This document shows positions 55,019 through 63,426 of a stretch of 64,000 bases of DNA, piece after piece. Numbering within the stretch: the first letter of the stretch is position 1; each line of letters begins with the position of its first letter. The DNA comes from Rhizobium mongolense USDA 1844 (lineage in GTDB: Bacteria > Pseudomonadota > Alphaproteobacteria > Rhizobiales > Rhizobiaceae), in the NCBI RefSeq assembly GCF_000419765.1, contig NZ_ATTQ01000007.1:62001-126000 (forward strand), given 5' to 3'. The position numbers and the translations under genes were made by a program. The notes below the pieces were generated by a model. It ran no database searches. It saw nothing but the letters and a program-made list of their open reading frames with translations, and had not been told where the DNA came from.

Positions 55019-55252
55019 TTAATTATTAGCAGGCTTGTCATATCGACTGGTGAAGTCAGCCATGCGACCCACGGTGTCAGAAATAAACCGGTTCATAGCT
55101 GCCACGCGAACAAGATCGGTGTTCCTGCTTCCGTCTTGCCGTACGTAGTCCATCTCGCACAAAATCTCGCGGACTGTCTCGGTAAGTTGGTGCAGATCCT
55201 GCAGCTCATAGTACAGATCCGAAAGTTGGTAAGCAGGATCAAACGTCTCCAT
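55019..55252 (-). CDS. Small protein of unknown function, phage-region type
   Basis: A 77-residue acidic, mostly helical protein started at ATG 55252 behind GGGAGAGAAG. It contains LSDLYYELQDLHQL and MDYVRQDGSRNTDLVRVAAM. Its start overlaps the end of the upstream gene by 14 bases, so the two are one unit with a terminator at 54968. I know no function. Similar pairs occur in rhizobial prophages and may be lysogeny cargo. Confidence 0.6.
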   Translation of the reverse strand: METFDPAYQLSDLYYELQDLHQLTETVREILCEMDYVRQDGSRNTDLVRVAAMNRFISDTVGRMADFTSRYDKPANN

Positions 55253-55631
55253 TTCTTCTCTCCCTGTGAGTTTGCGCGAAATTAGCCTTCGAATGGTCGG
55301 CAGCCAAAGTAGAGGCCAAGGCGGCGAACTGCGGGAGGTCATCTCTGAGCCGCGCGTGATAACCGAGCAGCAACCAAGCGCGCGCTTTAACTTCGTCCGG
55401 TTCGATGGGCGCTGCTTCGTTGGCGAGTGAAGCTAACAAATCAATCACACCATCGACAGAGGTGATCGTGTCATCGAGTTCATCTTCGGCATTGGAGGTG
55501 CAGCGGGGCTGGTTGAGTACACCCGCGAGACCGTCGCGCGCGGCAGTTAAGCCGTCTAGGATCAATCCAAGATCCTTCATGCTCAACTTGCGGAAGCTAT
55601 CGGCGTTAAACGCAATTGTCACCGCATGCAT
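55239..55631 (-). CDS. Hypothetical protein, partner of the 55019 gene
   Basis: A 130-residue acidic helical protein started at ATG 55631, with GGGAGGG 10 bases upstream. LSMKDLGLILDGLTAARDGLAG and DELDDTITSVDGVIDLLASLA suggest a helical bundle. No motif of known function is seen. It faces away from the tail-fibre remnant and shares the prophage island, so it may be a prophage gene still under selection. Confidence 0.6.
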   Translation of the reverse strand: MHAVTIAFNADSFRKLSMKDLGLILDGLTAARDGLAGVLNQPRCTSNAEDELDDTITSVDGVIDLLASLANEAAPIEPDEVKARAWLLLGYHARLRDDLPQFAALASTLAADHSKANFAQTHRERRNGDV

Positions 55632-55639
55632 TAAATCAC

Positions 55640-56542
55640 CCTCCCGCCATAGTTTTCGACCTTGCGCACGGCGCGCGCACGGCGCTCGGGCTTGCGATAG
55701 GGACAGACGTGCAGGCATATGACGCCCTGCTTCAGTCGATTGCCGGGCTCACCACCTCGGCGAACCAGATGATCTATCTCACCGGCACGGATACGGCAGC
55801 GGTGGCGACCATCACCGCGTACGGGCGTTCCCTGATCGATGACGCTGACGCAGCGGCCGCCCGCACGACACTCCCTGGGCACCATGGCCACCCAAGCGGC
55901 TAGCGCAGTGGCAATCACCGGTGGTTCCATCGCGGGCATTACGGATCTGGCAGTGGCAGACGGCGGCACAGGGGCGAGCAGTGCTTCGGCAGCTCGCACT
56001 AATCTTGGCCTGGTGATCGGGACAGATGTCCAAGCTTTCGATGCAGCCTTAAGCGCCATCGCTGCATTGGCTGTGACGGACGGGAATATCATCGTTGGGA
56101 ACGGCACTACCTGGGTGGCTGAGAGCGGCGCCACAGCAAGAACGTCCTGGGGCTTGGTTCGATTGCCACCCAAGCCTCAAGTTCTGTGTCAATCACAGGG
56201 GGGTCGATTACGGGAATCACGGACCTAGCCATAGCAGATGGCGGGACTGGGGCGTCCAGCGCTTCAGCAGCCAGAACGAACCTCGGCCTCGGCGGCCTCG
56301 CCGTCTTGGACTTTAGCGATCTGGTTTATACGGGTACGAGCAACAGCAACACCACCTTTCCCGTAGGGTCTTCGGTCATGTTCACGGGAGCCGATTCAGG
56401 TAGCACACGCAACGCTACCGTCACTGTCCGGCTAGACGCCGATACGTCTGCATTCAACAACACTTCAGGAACTGCCCTTTCGGGAACGTGGAGAAACCGG
56501 GGCAGGTCGGGGTCAACTGGGATTGCTGAAAGAGCAGCATAA
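55640..56542 (+). pseudogene. Phage tail-fibre gene remnant with internal repeats
   Basis: Three open stretches form one repetitive tail-fibre protein. LGLAIGTDVQAYDALLQSIA recurs as LGLVIGTDVQAFDAALSAIA, and ITGGSIxGITDLAxADGGTG with ASSASAARTNLGL occurs twice. The first frame breaks near 55875, where GTMATQ continues one frame over, and the second near 56150. No start or N-terminal assembly domain is present. The end, GTSNSNTTFPVGSSVMF, is a typical distal tip. Repeated modules of this type bind or trimerise in phage fibres. The gene is dead through truncation and two frameshifts. Confidence 0.8.
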
Positions 56543-56555
56543 AGGATTGAGCAAC

Positions 56556-56794
56556 ATGGAAAAAATAGCTGAAGAAGCCGCCGTGGAGGGACCGCAGAGC
56601 AGGCTGACGCTTAATGAAGTGCACTCGGTGCGCGCAACCGCGGAAGCAGACTCGTATGTCCTGTTTTTCAACCTTACCGATTTTCGCGGCGATACCTACG
56701 ACTGTGAATATTGCAGCCGTCCAGACGATCCCTATGGTTTGAACCCGGTCATTCGGCAATGGCTTACTGACAAGATCAAGGGTGACAAGCTGCC
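56556..56794 (+). pseudogene. Truncated phage protein fused by deletion to an endolysin
   Basis: An ATG follows the tail-fibre remnant and opens a short acidic protein with YDCEYCSRPDDPYGLNPVIR, a pattern seen in small genes behind rhizobial tail fibres. After IRQWLT the sequence passes directly into TDKIKGDKLP, which belongs to a phage endolysin. A deletion has therefore joined the two, and a further frameshift follows at about 56795. The combined frame runs on to 57014 only as non-homologous sequence. Confidence 0.6.
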
Positions 56795-57433
56795 GCCGGC
56801 GTCTCATACGTCGTCTTCGACGGCGCAGTTAATTCCGGCGTTGCTCAGTCCGTCAAATGGCTACAGCGTGCGCTTCAGGCTCTCGGTCTGTACAAGAGCG
56901 GCATTGACGGCATCCTTGGCCAAGGAACGCTCCTGGCGCTCTCCGGCGTCAATGACAATGACGCGCTCGTCGGCCTCATCCTCGATCGCCGCATGGTCTT
57001 TCTGCGGGCTCTGAAGACATGGAAGACGTTTGGCAAGGGCTGGACGGCCCGCGTCAATGGCGTGCGCGCTGTCGGCCAGGCCTGGGCCTCTGGTTCGGTC
57101 GGGCCGGAGGTTCAGTACATCGTCGGCGGCGATGCCAAGGCGTTCCTCTCCGATGCAAAGCGCGCTCCAACGCTTGCCGTTGCAGATGCCACCACGGGCG
57201 GCGGCGTTGGCTCTGGCGGCTTGGCCGCCACGCTTCAGCAGGTTCAGGATCAGCTTGCGCCGCTCAGCTACAGCAGCGAACTCATCGGCAAGGTGGTTGC
57301 TGGCCTCATCGTCATCAGCGCCGTGCTGACGATAGGTGGCCTTGCGTATCGCTGGTACGCCAACCGGCGCAAGACGGAACGCCTCGACGCCCTCGATCTG
57401 CAGGTAAAGACCGATGCTCAAGCTGCTGCCTGA
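56766..57433 (+). pseudogene. Phage endolysin remnant (GH108 / muramidase type), N-terminus lost
   Basis: From DKIKGDKLP through GVSYVVFDGAVNSGVAQSVKW, GIDGILGQGTLLAL and RALKTWKTFGKGWTARVNGVR this is the second half of a GH108-type N-acetylmuramidase with a peptidoglycan-binding module. The extension ends with one membrane helix (VAGLIVISAVLTIGGLAYRWYA) and a coiled basic tail. The catalytic first third with its EGG motif is missing because of the deletion at 56766, and a frame break lies near 56795. The C-terminal part keeps an open frame to 57433. Confidence 0.75.
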
Positions 57434-57512
57434 ATGGCTCAAGATTGGCGGCGCAGACAGCGACAAAGCCGGTTGCATGCGCAGGGTTCGAGAAGCTTCA
57501 GCCAAGCCTTGA
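57414..57512 (+). pseudogene. Scrap of a phage spanin- or holin-like membrane gene
   Basis: An ATG overlapping the endolysin end starts MLKLLPEWLKIGG, the usual opening of a small membrane protein found behind rhizobial phage endolysins. After 12 residues it turns into unrelated sequence and stops at 57510. The membrane segment expected next is absent, so only the N-terminus survives. Confidence 0.4.
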
Positions 57513-57641
57513 GACGTCGGTGACAATCCTGACGACGGATCGCCCGTTCGCCAATCAGGTCGCGTCACACAACAGGTTCGGTAAGTCGCAAGGCTGCTGG
57601 AACTGAAAACGCGGATACTTATCGAAGACTGAGGGAACGAC

Positions 57642-57989
57642 GTGACGACAGAATTTGATCCTCGCCTGCATCAGCAGATGGGGGAAGTACTTGCCGAAAT
57701 CCGCAACCTGCGTGATGCCTTTCGCCAATCAGAGATCAAGTCGGACAATAGTCGTGCCACCATGCATCAGCGCATGGATATGCTGGTCGACCGCGTCGCG
57801 ACAGTCGAGAGCAACGTCGTCGCCGTTCAGACTGACATCAAGGAAATGAAGCCGGTGACCGATGACGTTGTCCGCTGGAAGCTGATGGGCATCGGCGCGC
57901 TTGCCGTTATCGGTATCGGGGCCATGGCGATGGGCGTCACCTTTGCCGATGCGATCCGGCGGATTGGCGCGATCATTCTTGGACGGTAG
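57642..57989 (+). CDS. DUF1515-like membrane protein, phage-associated
   Basis: A 115-residue protein with start GTG 57642 behind GAGGGAACG. An N-terminal coiled coil (LHQQMGEVLAEIRNLRDAFRQSE ... DRVATVESNVVAV, two heptad stretches) leads to one membrane helix, LMGIGALAVIGIGAMAMGV near 82-101, and a basic end. The layout is that of DUF1515, a rhizobial family often beside lysis genes. A decayed second copy of its C-terminal 45 codons lies at 58947. Role unknown; a lysis accessory factor is possible. Confidence 0.7.
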   Translation: MTTEFDPRLHQQMGEVLAEIRNLRDAFRQSEIKSDNSRATMHQRMDMLVDRVATVESNVVAVQTDIKEMKPVTDDVVRWKLMGIGALAVIGIGAMAMGVTFADAIRRIGAIILGR

Positions 57990-58027
57990 TGCCATACGAC
58001 GAAGGCCTACCTCGTCGCCACTGGCGT

Positions 58028-58270
58028 TCACTCGTCAACAAGAGACCTAGGATACTCGGGGGCGGGCGGCGCGCAAACCTCATCGAGCCTCTCCACGATG
58101 GCACCCGGCGAACTAATGCCGGAACTGACGAGGGCGATGGCCTGCGTTAGCGCCGCCTGGCCGTGTTCGCTTTTGACATCGACATGATTTCTCTCTGACC
58201 AACGGCCGACTACGGACGTGACCAGTTCAATCTCATCATCGGTAAAGGAAATTAATTCGAAAAGAGACAT
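58028..58270 (-). CDS. Hypothetical small protein
   Basis: An 80-residue acidic protein started at ATG 58270 behind AGGAGAG. SLFELISFTDDEIELVTSVV opens two helices, and HGQAALTQAIALVSSG follows. No motif is recognised. Proteins of this shape are common orphans in rhizobial accessory DNA. It faces the DUF1515-like gene and may be a later insertion in the prophage remnant. Confidence 0.55.
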   Translation of the reverse strand: MSLFELISFTDDEIELVTSVVGRWSERNHVDVKSEHGQAALTQAIALVSSGISSPGAIVERLDEVCAPPAPEYPRSLVDE

Positions 58271-58539
58271 AACAGCTCTCCTATTGCAGGCAAGAGCAAA
58301 GCGTCTCTCAAGCGGCCCGGGGCACCCGGTTGAAATTGTCGGGCCGATAAATAAGCATGCGCTTAAATACTGCATAAGGCAAACGAAGCCATCAAGAATC
58401 ATGGTTTCCGTACGCTAACAGACCGATGCGCGAAGAATCGAGGCGGACCGCACGACCACGTGCTAGGGGATAAGCACGGTGACGGGAGAGATTAGCCGCA
58501 CGATCCAATCCGCCGAACATCCGAAGCGGCTGAATGTTC

Positions 58540-58933
58540 CTAGTCTTCCGCTTCATACTCCTGATCAGCAATTTCATCGTCGAGCTCCTGAATTTTTTCG
58601 CGGATAATGCTCCTGAGGCTGCCGAGAAGATCGGCCAGTTCGAAGTCTCGATCCTCAGTCGCCTTTGCGGCTCGTACTTCAGCCTTGCCGACGTAAAATT
58701 GGAAAGTGTGCCGCTTGCTGCCAAATCGCAGCTTCCCAGCCTTCTCCCCGCAAGACGTGCATTTCAGCCGCTTCTCAATGTCGCTGATAAGCGCGTGCCG
58801 CATTGTACAGCTTGTCCCGCTGAAACTCCCGCGTCTCACCGCAGGCCGTGCATTCCACCAGGATGTCGATGTGATGCGGGCAGACGTTCATATAGTCCGG
58901 CGTCCAATCAAGTATTCGCACAAATCGGCGCAT
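58540..58933 (-). pseudogene. Zinc-ribbon protein with a frameshift
   Basis: The ATG at 58933 opens MRRFVRILDWTPDYMNVCPH and VECTACGETREFQRDKLYNA. At about 58797 the frame runs into a stop, while the frame one base over continues with RHALISDIEKRLKCTSCGEKAGKL and a charged, Glu-rich tail to 58540. The two CxxC pairs (CTACG and CTSCG) would form one zinc ribbon if joined, and that is the normal form of this rhizobial family. It is a one-base frameshift, whether biological or a sequencing error. Confidence 0.6.
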
Positions 58934-58946
58934 GCTCGCTCCTCGA

Positions 58947-59084
58947 CCGGTTACCGATGACCATAAGCGGTGGAAGCTTATGGGAATCGGCGCGCTTGCG
59001 GTCATCGGCATTGGCGGCATGGCGATGGACGTCACGTTCGCCGATGTTGTGAAGCGCATCGCAGGCGTTATCCTCGGGCGCTAG
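58947..59084 (+). pseudogene. Second copy of the DUF1515-like C-terminus
   Basis: The frame reads PVTDDHKRWKLMGIGALAVIG and then GIGGMAMDVTFADVVKRIAG, ending ILGR. This matches residues 71-115 of the protein at 57642 at about 34 of 45 positions, including the stop. There is no start and the first two thirds are absent. It is a diverged partial duplication; a recombined phage gene end is another reading. Confidence 0.75.
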
Positions 59085-59317
59085 TCAAAGCGGCTCGCAT
59101 TTGCCTCGGCTGCCGTTTCCCCGATCGAGAAGGCCCTGATAAACGGCACCAGCTGCCAAAGGGCGGAGAGACCGACGAGGATATAGATGATCGTCGAGAG
59201 CGCGCTGTCGCCGCCGAACAGGGTGGCAACCAGATCGACATCTGCAATGCCGACAAACAGCCAGTTGATGCCGCCAACAATAACAAGCAGCAATGTGATT
59301 AAGTTAAGCGTTCGCAT
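59081..59317 (-). CDS. DUF378 small membrane protein
   Basis: A 78-residue protein with two membrane helices, LITLLLVIVGGINWLFVGI and STIIYILVGLSALWQLVPF. The GGINWLFVG turn and DLVATLFGG loop are the DUF378 signature (YuzA family). The ATG has GGAGAGAAAG close upstream. Its stop overlaps the end of the phage-gene scrap by four bases, so the phage remnant ends here. Function unknown. Confidence 0.85.
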   Translation of the reverse strand: MRTLNLITLLLVIVGGINWLFVGIADVDLVATLFGGDSALSTIIYILVGLSALWQLVPFIRAFSIGETAAEANASRFD

Positions 59318-60005
59318 TTCTTTCTCTCCAATTGGGGGGCGACCGCGCGGCCCAGGACGAAGGGTCTTTCATCGCTGGCGGTTGGGTAGGAGGACTGCCG
59401 CGCGGCCAACCCTTCTAACGACCTGAGCACTGTGGCGTTCCGGTCCGCTAGCGTACGGTCAAAAAGAGCCCCGCCGGGGCAGCTTGGCTAACCAAGGTGG
59501 AATCGTGAGGCTTTCGTATGAGGTAACGGAAGGGACCGGAAGAGAGATCGACCACGCGATCCCAACGGCTCCAACCCTCAAGACGTAGCCATGTTCCGGC
59601 TCGGAGCAAAAAGAAGGCCCTGCTGCTAGGGAGGGTAACGGGCAGGGCCAGGTCGCCAGCATTGCTGGCTGGACGCGCGTCTAGCAGGGCGTGCCAGATC
59701 ACGCAATCCACTAATCTCACCTGAATTGTATTGATGATGTTCCAGTGCGCCAGCGATTTGGTCAAAAAGAAGTCCCGCCGCAGCGAGGCAATCTGATCCA
59801 GAGGACCGCGCGGCCTTCCGAAGGGCGGAAGGGCTTAGCAGGAGCCGCGCCACGCGATCCCAAACACTTAAACGAACGGGTTTCGCTGATGTTGCGGTAG
59901 ATGAAAACCTCGTTCTCTAGTCAACCGAGACGAAACGTGACAGGTTTCATCCCGGTAGTTTAGGGGAAAGGATTACCTTGTGAGAGGGTTCGCACGGGGG
60001 AAGAA
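59318..60005. other. Long non-coding interval before the Crp/Fnr gene
   Basis: About 690 bases. The middle holds the tandem element described at 59459-59863. CCGCGCGGCC occurs at about 59344, 59397 and 59806. The last 100 bases contain the promoter region of the Crp/Fnr gene, ending in CGGGGGAAGAA. Open frames on the minus strand cross the repeat but lack ribosome sites and known motifs. Confidence 0.5.
59459..59863 (-). repeat. Three tandem copies of a ~105-bp structured element, ~150-bp period
   Basis: Three diverged units start (plus strand) CAAAAAGA(A/G) and end CACGC(G/A)ATCC: 59459-59565, 59607-59710 and 59762-59863. Starts are 148 and 155 bases apart. Read on the minus strand each unit closes with a U-rich run TTC/TCTTTTTG. 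In two units a GC hairpin precedes it directly: GCCCC/GGGGC at 59468-59480 and GGCCCTGC/GCAGGGCC at 59616-59649. The hairpin of the middle copy carries CCCUCCC in its loop. The top copy folds CCTTCCG/CGGAAGG. This looks like a chain of terminated small RNAs, but a short repeated peptide cannot be excluded. Confidence 0.55.
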
Positions 60006-60698
60006 ATGTTTAATAGGATTCTCAACCTTCTCGAAGACAGCGACCGCGAGCGCCTGCTAAAATATCTGGAGCCCGTCGCTCTTCCGCGACTGGCAGTGCT
60101 TTCCGAGCCTGATCAGCCTCAGGAGTTCAGCTACTTTCCGGAATCTGGCATTGGCTCGATCATGGCTGTCTCGCCATCAGGAGAAACAGCCGAAGTGGGC
60201 ATCTTCGGGCGGGAGGGAATGTCGCCTCCAAACAGTCTGTTTGAAGACGATCGAGCACCCTTCAAAGTATTCATGCAAGTGGAAGGGAATGGTCACAAAA
60301 TCAGGAATGAGCACCTGTTCGCGGCCCTTGTCTCAAGCCGCACCATGCGAAAGCTCTTGAGCCGCTACGCACAAGCGCTGTTCGTCCAAACGGCCTACAC
60401 CGCCCTTACGAACGCCACTCACCATGTCGACGAACGACTGGCGCGATCGCTATTGATGGTTCACGACCGTACAGCCGGTGATAGGCTTTCCGTTACGCAC
60501 GATTTCTTGGCAGGATTGCTCAATGTGAGACGCCCAAGTGTAACGACGGCGCTCCACGTTCTTGAGGGACACCGCTTTATTGTGGCCGAGAGAGGTCAGG
60601 TGACCATACGCAACCGCGAGGCGTTACAGGCGTTCGCCGGTGACGCCTATGGGATTGCCGAACGGGAATTCACGCGCCTCATTGGATCAATGCGCTAG
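60006..60698 (+). CDS. Crp/Fnr-family transcriptional regulator
   Basis: A 230-residue regulator. The cyclic-nucleotide-binding-like beta roll covers about 20-130 (YFPESGIGSIMAVSPSGETAEVGIFGREGM). The helix-turn-helix is DFLAGLLNVRRPSVTTALHVLEG near 170-192. There is no FNR-type Cys cluster and the cAMP-contact Arg-Ser pair is absent, so the signal is unknown. The subgroup is abundant in rhizobia and linked to stress or light. GGGGGAAGAA precedes the ATG. It lies 198 bases from the carbonic anhydrase gene in the same direction. Confidence 0.88.
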   Translation: MFNRILNLLEDSDRERLLKYLEPVALPRLAVLSEPDQPQEFSYFPESGIGSIMAVSPSGETAEVGIFGREGMSPPNSLFEDDRAPFKVFMQVEGNGHKIRNEHLFAALVSSRTMRKLLSRYAQALFVQTAYTALTNATHHVDERLARSLLMVHDRTAGDRLSVTHDFLAGLLNVRRPSVTTALHVLEGHRFIVAERGQVTIRNREALQAFAGDAYGIAEREFTRLIGSMR

Positions 60699-60896
60699 GA
60701 ATTCGTACGAACGGAACACCGTCCCCAGCAAATGAATATTCTGACCGCTCGGCAGGCACTTGACCGTGTCAGCGTCGACCGCGACCATAGTAGCCCAGAC
60801 AACCAACTCAGCGATCATCGCGTCATCCCTCCATGCGGGGCAGGTCGCGATACTTCAGCGGTTGATCTTGTGGCGTCTGCGCGCTAATCGGAAGTC

Positions 60897-61538
60897 ATGC
60901 AGCGTTTTCCAAATTCCCTCCTGGACGGCTATCGCAATTTCATGAACGGGCGTTACGCCGAAGCCTGCGACCGTTATAAGATGCTGGCTGAAAACGGTCA
61001 GAGTCCGAATACGCTGGTTATTGCCTGTTCGGACTCGCGCGCAGCACCGGAACTTATCTTCGATGCCGGGCCCGGTGAGCTTTTCGTCATCCGCAACGTC
61101 GCCAACATGGTGCCGCCTTACGAGCCGGATGGCCATTTTCACGCGACATCTGCCGCCTTGGAATTCGCCGTACAGGTCTTGAAGGTTTCCGACATCGTCG
61201 TCATGGGTCACGGTCGCTGCGGCGGTATCCGCGCAGCACTTGATCCCAATGCCGAGCCACTGTCGCCCGGCGACTTCATCGGCCGCTGGATGTCGCTCGT
61301 CCGGCCTGCTGCGGAACAGATTCAGAGCAATGAGGTAATGACCGCCGCTGAGCGTCAGACGGCGCTCGAGCGCGTCTCGATCCGCAACTCAATCAACAAC
61401 CTCAGAAGTTTTCCGGATATTAAGGCGCTGGAAGAGGCAGGAGAGATTGCCCTGCATGGAACCTGGTTCGATATTTCGACCGGCGAATTATGGGTGATGG
61501 ACGCGGAAACGCTCGATTTTATCCGCCCGGAAGTATAA
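60897..61538 (+). CDS. Beta-class carbonic anhydrase
   Basis: A 213-residue zinc enzyme interconverting CO2 and bicarbonate in the cytosol. The zinc ligands are Cys in LVIACSDSRAAPE and the His/Cys pair in VMGHGRCGGI. The Asp-Arg dyad is in CSDSR. RNVANMVPPYE and ATSAALEFAVQVLKV are normal family segments. Length is typical. The gene follows the Crp/Fnr regulator and could be under its control, but no operator was identified. Confidence 0.94.
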   Translation: MQRFPNSLLDGYRNFMNGRYAEACDRYKMLAENGQSPNTLVIACSDSRAAPELIFDAGPGELFVIRNVANMVPPYEPDGHFHATSAALEFAVQVLKVSDIVVMGHGRCGGIRAALDPNAEPLSPGDFIGRWMSLVRPAAEQIQSNEVMTAAERQTALERVSIRNSINNLRSFPDIKALEEAGEIALHGTWFDISTGELWVMDAETLDFIRPEV

Positions 61539-61634
61539 ACCGCTCGGGCGGAATCTGACTCGCCGTCGATCCACTGGCATCCGTTCCCGTATCTCATCAC
61601 GCTTTTGACCAAGTGTGCCAGATCCCTGCTTCGG

Positions 61635-61853
61635 TCATAGCTTCGATCCCTTGCCGCGGTATGTCACTGGCGGCGGCAGCGCCTCGTGTGCTTGTGCCAG
61701 CGTTTCCAACCAAGCCGCCAGACCTGCTGGGATTTCCTCATTCCCAGCTTCGAGCGCCTCGATCCAAGACAACTCGCATTGAAGAGCGACCGCGATGTTG
61801 ATCGGCGTCCACCGGATATGCAGGAGGCATTCGGAAAATCGTTCTGGTGTCAT
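61635..61853 (-). CDS. Small HTH-like protein
   Basis: A 72-residue protein started at ATG 61853; a GTG four codons earlier is an alternative. TPERFSECLLHIRWTPINIAVALQ and CELSWIEALEAGNEEIPAGLAAWLETLA look like a short Cro/XRE-type helix-turn-helix (DLS..IEALE.G...P..LA.WLE). The end LPPPVTYRGKGS recurs in many rhizobial orphans. No target is known. It lies between the carbonic anhydrase gene and the toxin-antitoxin pair. Confidence 0.65.
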   Translation of the reverse strand: MTPERFSECLLHIRWTPINIAVALQCELSWIEALEAGNEEIPAGLAAWLETLAQAHEALPPPVTYRGKGSKL

Positions 61854-62052
61854 GAGTTCGCCCACGTCCTAGCTGTGATTCCGGCAGGGCACAGTCGCAC
61901 ATAGGGCTTCGTAGTCAACGACGGCTTCAGGAGAAAAACAGAGAAGTAGCGTGGCGAACCCGCACATTACGAACTGATCAGGCTCCGCTCGACCTTGGGC
62001 GAGGAAATCGCGCTGATCGTGGGCGGCGTCAAGTGCTGCTCTGACAATTGAG

Positions 62053-62724
62053 ATGGATTGGCGATCTGCAGTTCAAGAAGGCATCTATCCGGTCGCCTTC
62101 GCTGCAAAAATGACTGAGATGACGAACGCCCGTGTGGCGTCGTGGTTTCGTGCGCGCTCTCAGTCCACTCTCGCTCCGGCGATCATCACCCCATATGAGC
62201 CTGTAAAAGGCCAGCTCATTATGCCGTTCCTGGCTCTAGTGGAAAGCCGCTTCGTCGCTCGGTTTCGCAAGCATGGTCTTTCCCTTCAGACTATCCGCAA
62301 GGTAGCGAAGAAGCTTCGACAGAAGCATGATCTTTTGCACCCCTTCGCTACCCAGTCGCGATTCAGAACGGATGGTCGGCGAATCATGATGGAAATAGCT
62401 GACGACGAGGAACGACGTCTGCTGGATATCATGACGGATGAATGGGCGTTTCCGAGTGTCATCGAGCCATCATTGTTCGACAGTGTCGTTTATGTCGATG
62501 ACATAGCGGTTCGGATGCATCCCTTCCCCGAATTCTCCCACGTCATCATCGATCCGAAATACGCATTGGGTAGGCCGATTATTGATGAGGGATTCATTCC
62601 GACAAGAACGCTAGCGTCAGCGTACTTGGCCGAAGGTGATCTTGAGGCTGTTGCGGATTAGTTTAACACGACGCCTGATCTCGTTTCTCAAGCAATCGGT
62701 TTCGAGCAACGGATCTCTGCGTGA
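62053..62724 (+). CDS. HTH-DUF433 antitoxin-like protein with in-frame amber codon
   Basis: The frame from ATG 62053 encodes 202 residues to a TAG at 62659-62661. It then continues for 20 sensible codons (FNTTPDLVSQAIGFEQRISA) to TGA 62722-62724, which overlaps the next start as GTGA. A MerR-like helix-turn-helix lies near 8-30 (YPVAFAAKMTEMTNARVASW). The DUF433 domain lies near 165-220 (VIIDPKYALGRPIIDEG). Normal relatives have Trp where the TAG stands, so this is a one-base nonsense change or, less likely, read-through. The layout is that of an antitoxin. Confidence 0.7.
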
Positions 62725-63146
62725 AAATCAAGTTCGATGAGAACATTTCACCGCATATCGTCCAAGCCATACGGTGCCTGGAAACCGACAAAAGCATTGC
62801 CATAGAATCGGTTCTCGAAGACTACGGGGCAGGCACCAGCGATCCAGATTGGATGTTTCGCTTCAAGGACGAAGGTGGTTCCGGCATGATTTCCGGAGAC
62901 CATCGGATTCTTCAAGACCCGGTTAATTTGGTCGCCTATACAGAGTCGGGCCTGGTCTCAATTTGGCCAGACAGCGCTTGGCAGCCGCTGAAGCGTTTCG
63001 GGCAGGCTGCTTTGCTGGCTCGTTGGTGGCCATGTATCAAGGAGCGCATTGCAAGCTCGACCAAAGGCCAAAGGTGGCGCCTTCCAACTTTGTGGACAGC
63101 TGAGGTGAATAAGTTCAAAGAACTCCGTGATCCACGAGTTGGCTAG
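62721..63146 (+). CDS. PIN-like (VapC45-type) toxin candidate
   Basis: A 141-residue protein with start GTG 62721. KIKFDENISPHIVQAIRCLE carries the first acidic residues (FDEN), WMFRFKDEGG the next, and MISGDHRILQDP the conserved Asp-His of the DUF5615/VapC45 PIN-like fold. Enzymes of this fold are metal-dependent RNases. It lies directly behind the DUF433 protein with overlapping stop and start, the arrangement of a type II toxin-antitoxin operon. If the antitoxin is truncated, expression of this gene may depend on re-initiation 60 bases after the amber codon. Confidence 0.7.
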   Translation: MKIKFDENISPHIVQAIRCLETDKSIAIESVLEDYGAGTSDPDWMFRFKDEGGSGMISGDHRILQDPVNLVAYTESGLVSIWPDSAWQPLKRFGQAALLARWWPCIKERIASSTKGQRWRLPTLWTAEVNKFKELRDPRVG

Positions 63147-63330
63147 AGAAATCCATCCCCGGCATGATCTTTGAACCGATCGGCGCGGCGAACATAAGTT
63201 TCCACCGTCCTCGGGTCTTGATGCCGGGTGACTTCCCATGATGCGGGGAGGTGCCCGATTCTCTGTAGCGATGTGACAAAGCCTGGCGCGCAGAGCCGTT
63301 CGACTTCGAGTCCGGCCGCGGCGGCTTATC
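63143..63330 (-). pseudogene. C-terminal remnant of a tyrosine recombinase / phage integrase
   Basis: The minus-strand pieces read AAGLEVERL, GFVTS, ATENRAPPRIM and EVTRHQDPRTVETYVRRADR, with FKDHAGDGFL at the stop. These are the last 60 residues of an integrase catalytic domain, including the final H-x2-R-like region and the nucleophile Tyr in TVETY. Two or three frameshifts separate them. The N-terminal two thirds are gone. It suggests that an integrated element once ended near here. Confidence 0.65.
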
Positions 63331-63426
63331 CACAGAGCGTCAAAACAGGCCGGCGACCGATTGGCGTTTTGTATGGGATCCATTAGGCTCGTCTGAATTT
63401 TCGTGGAAGTGGTGATGGAAAGGCAG

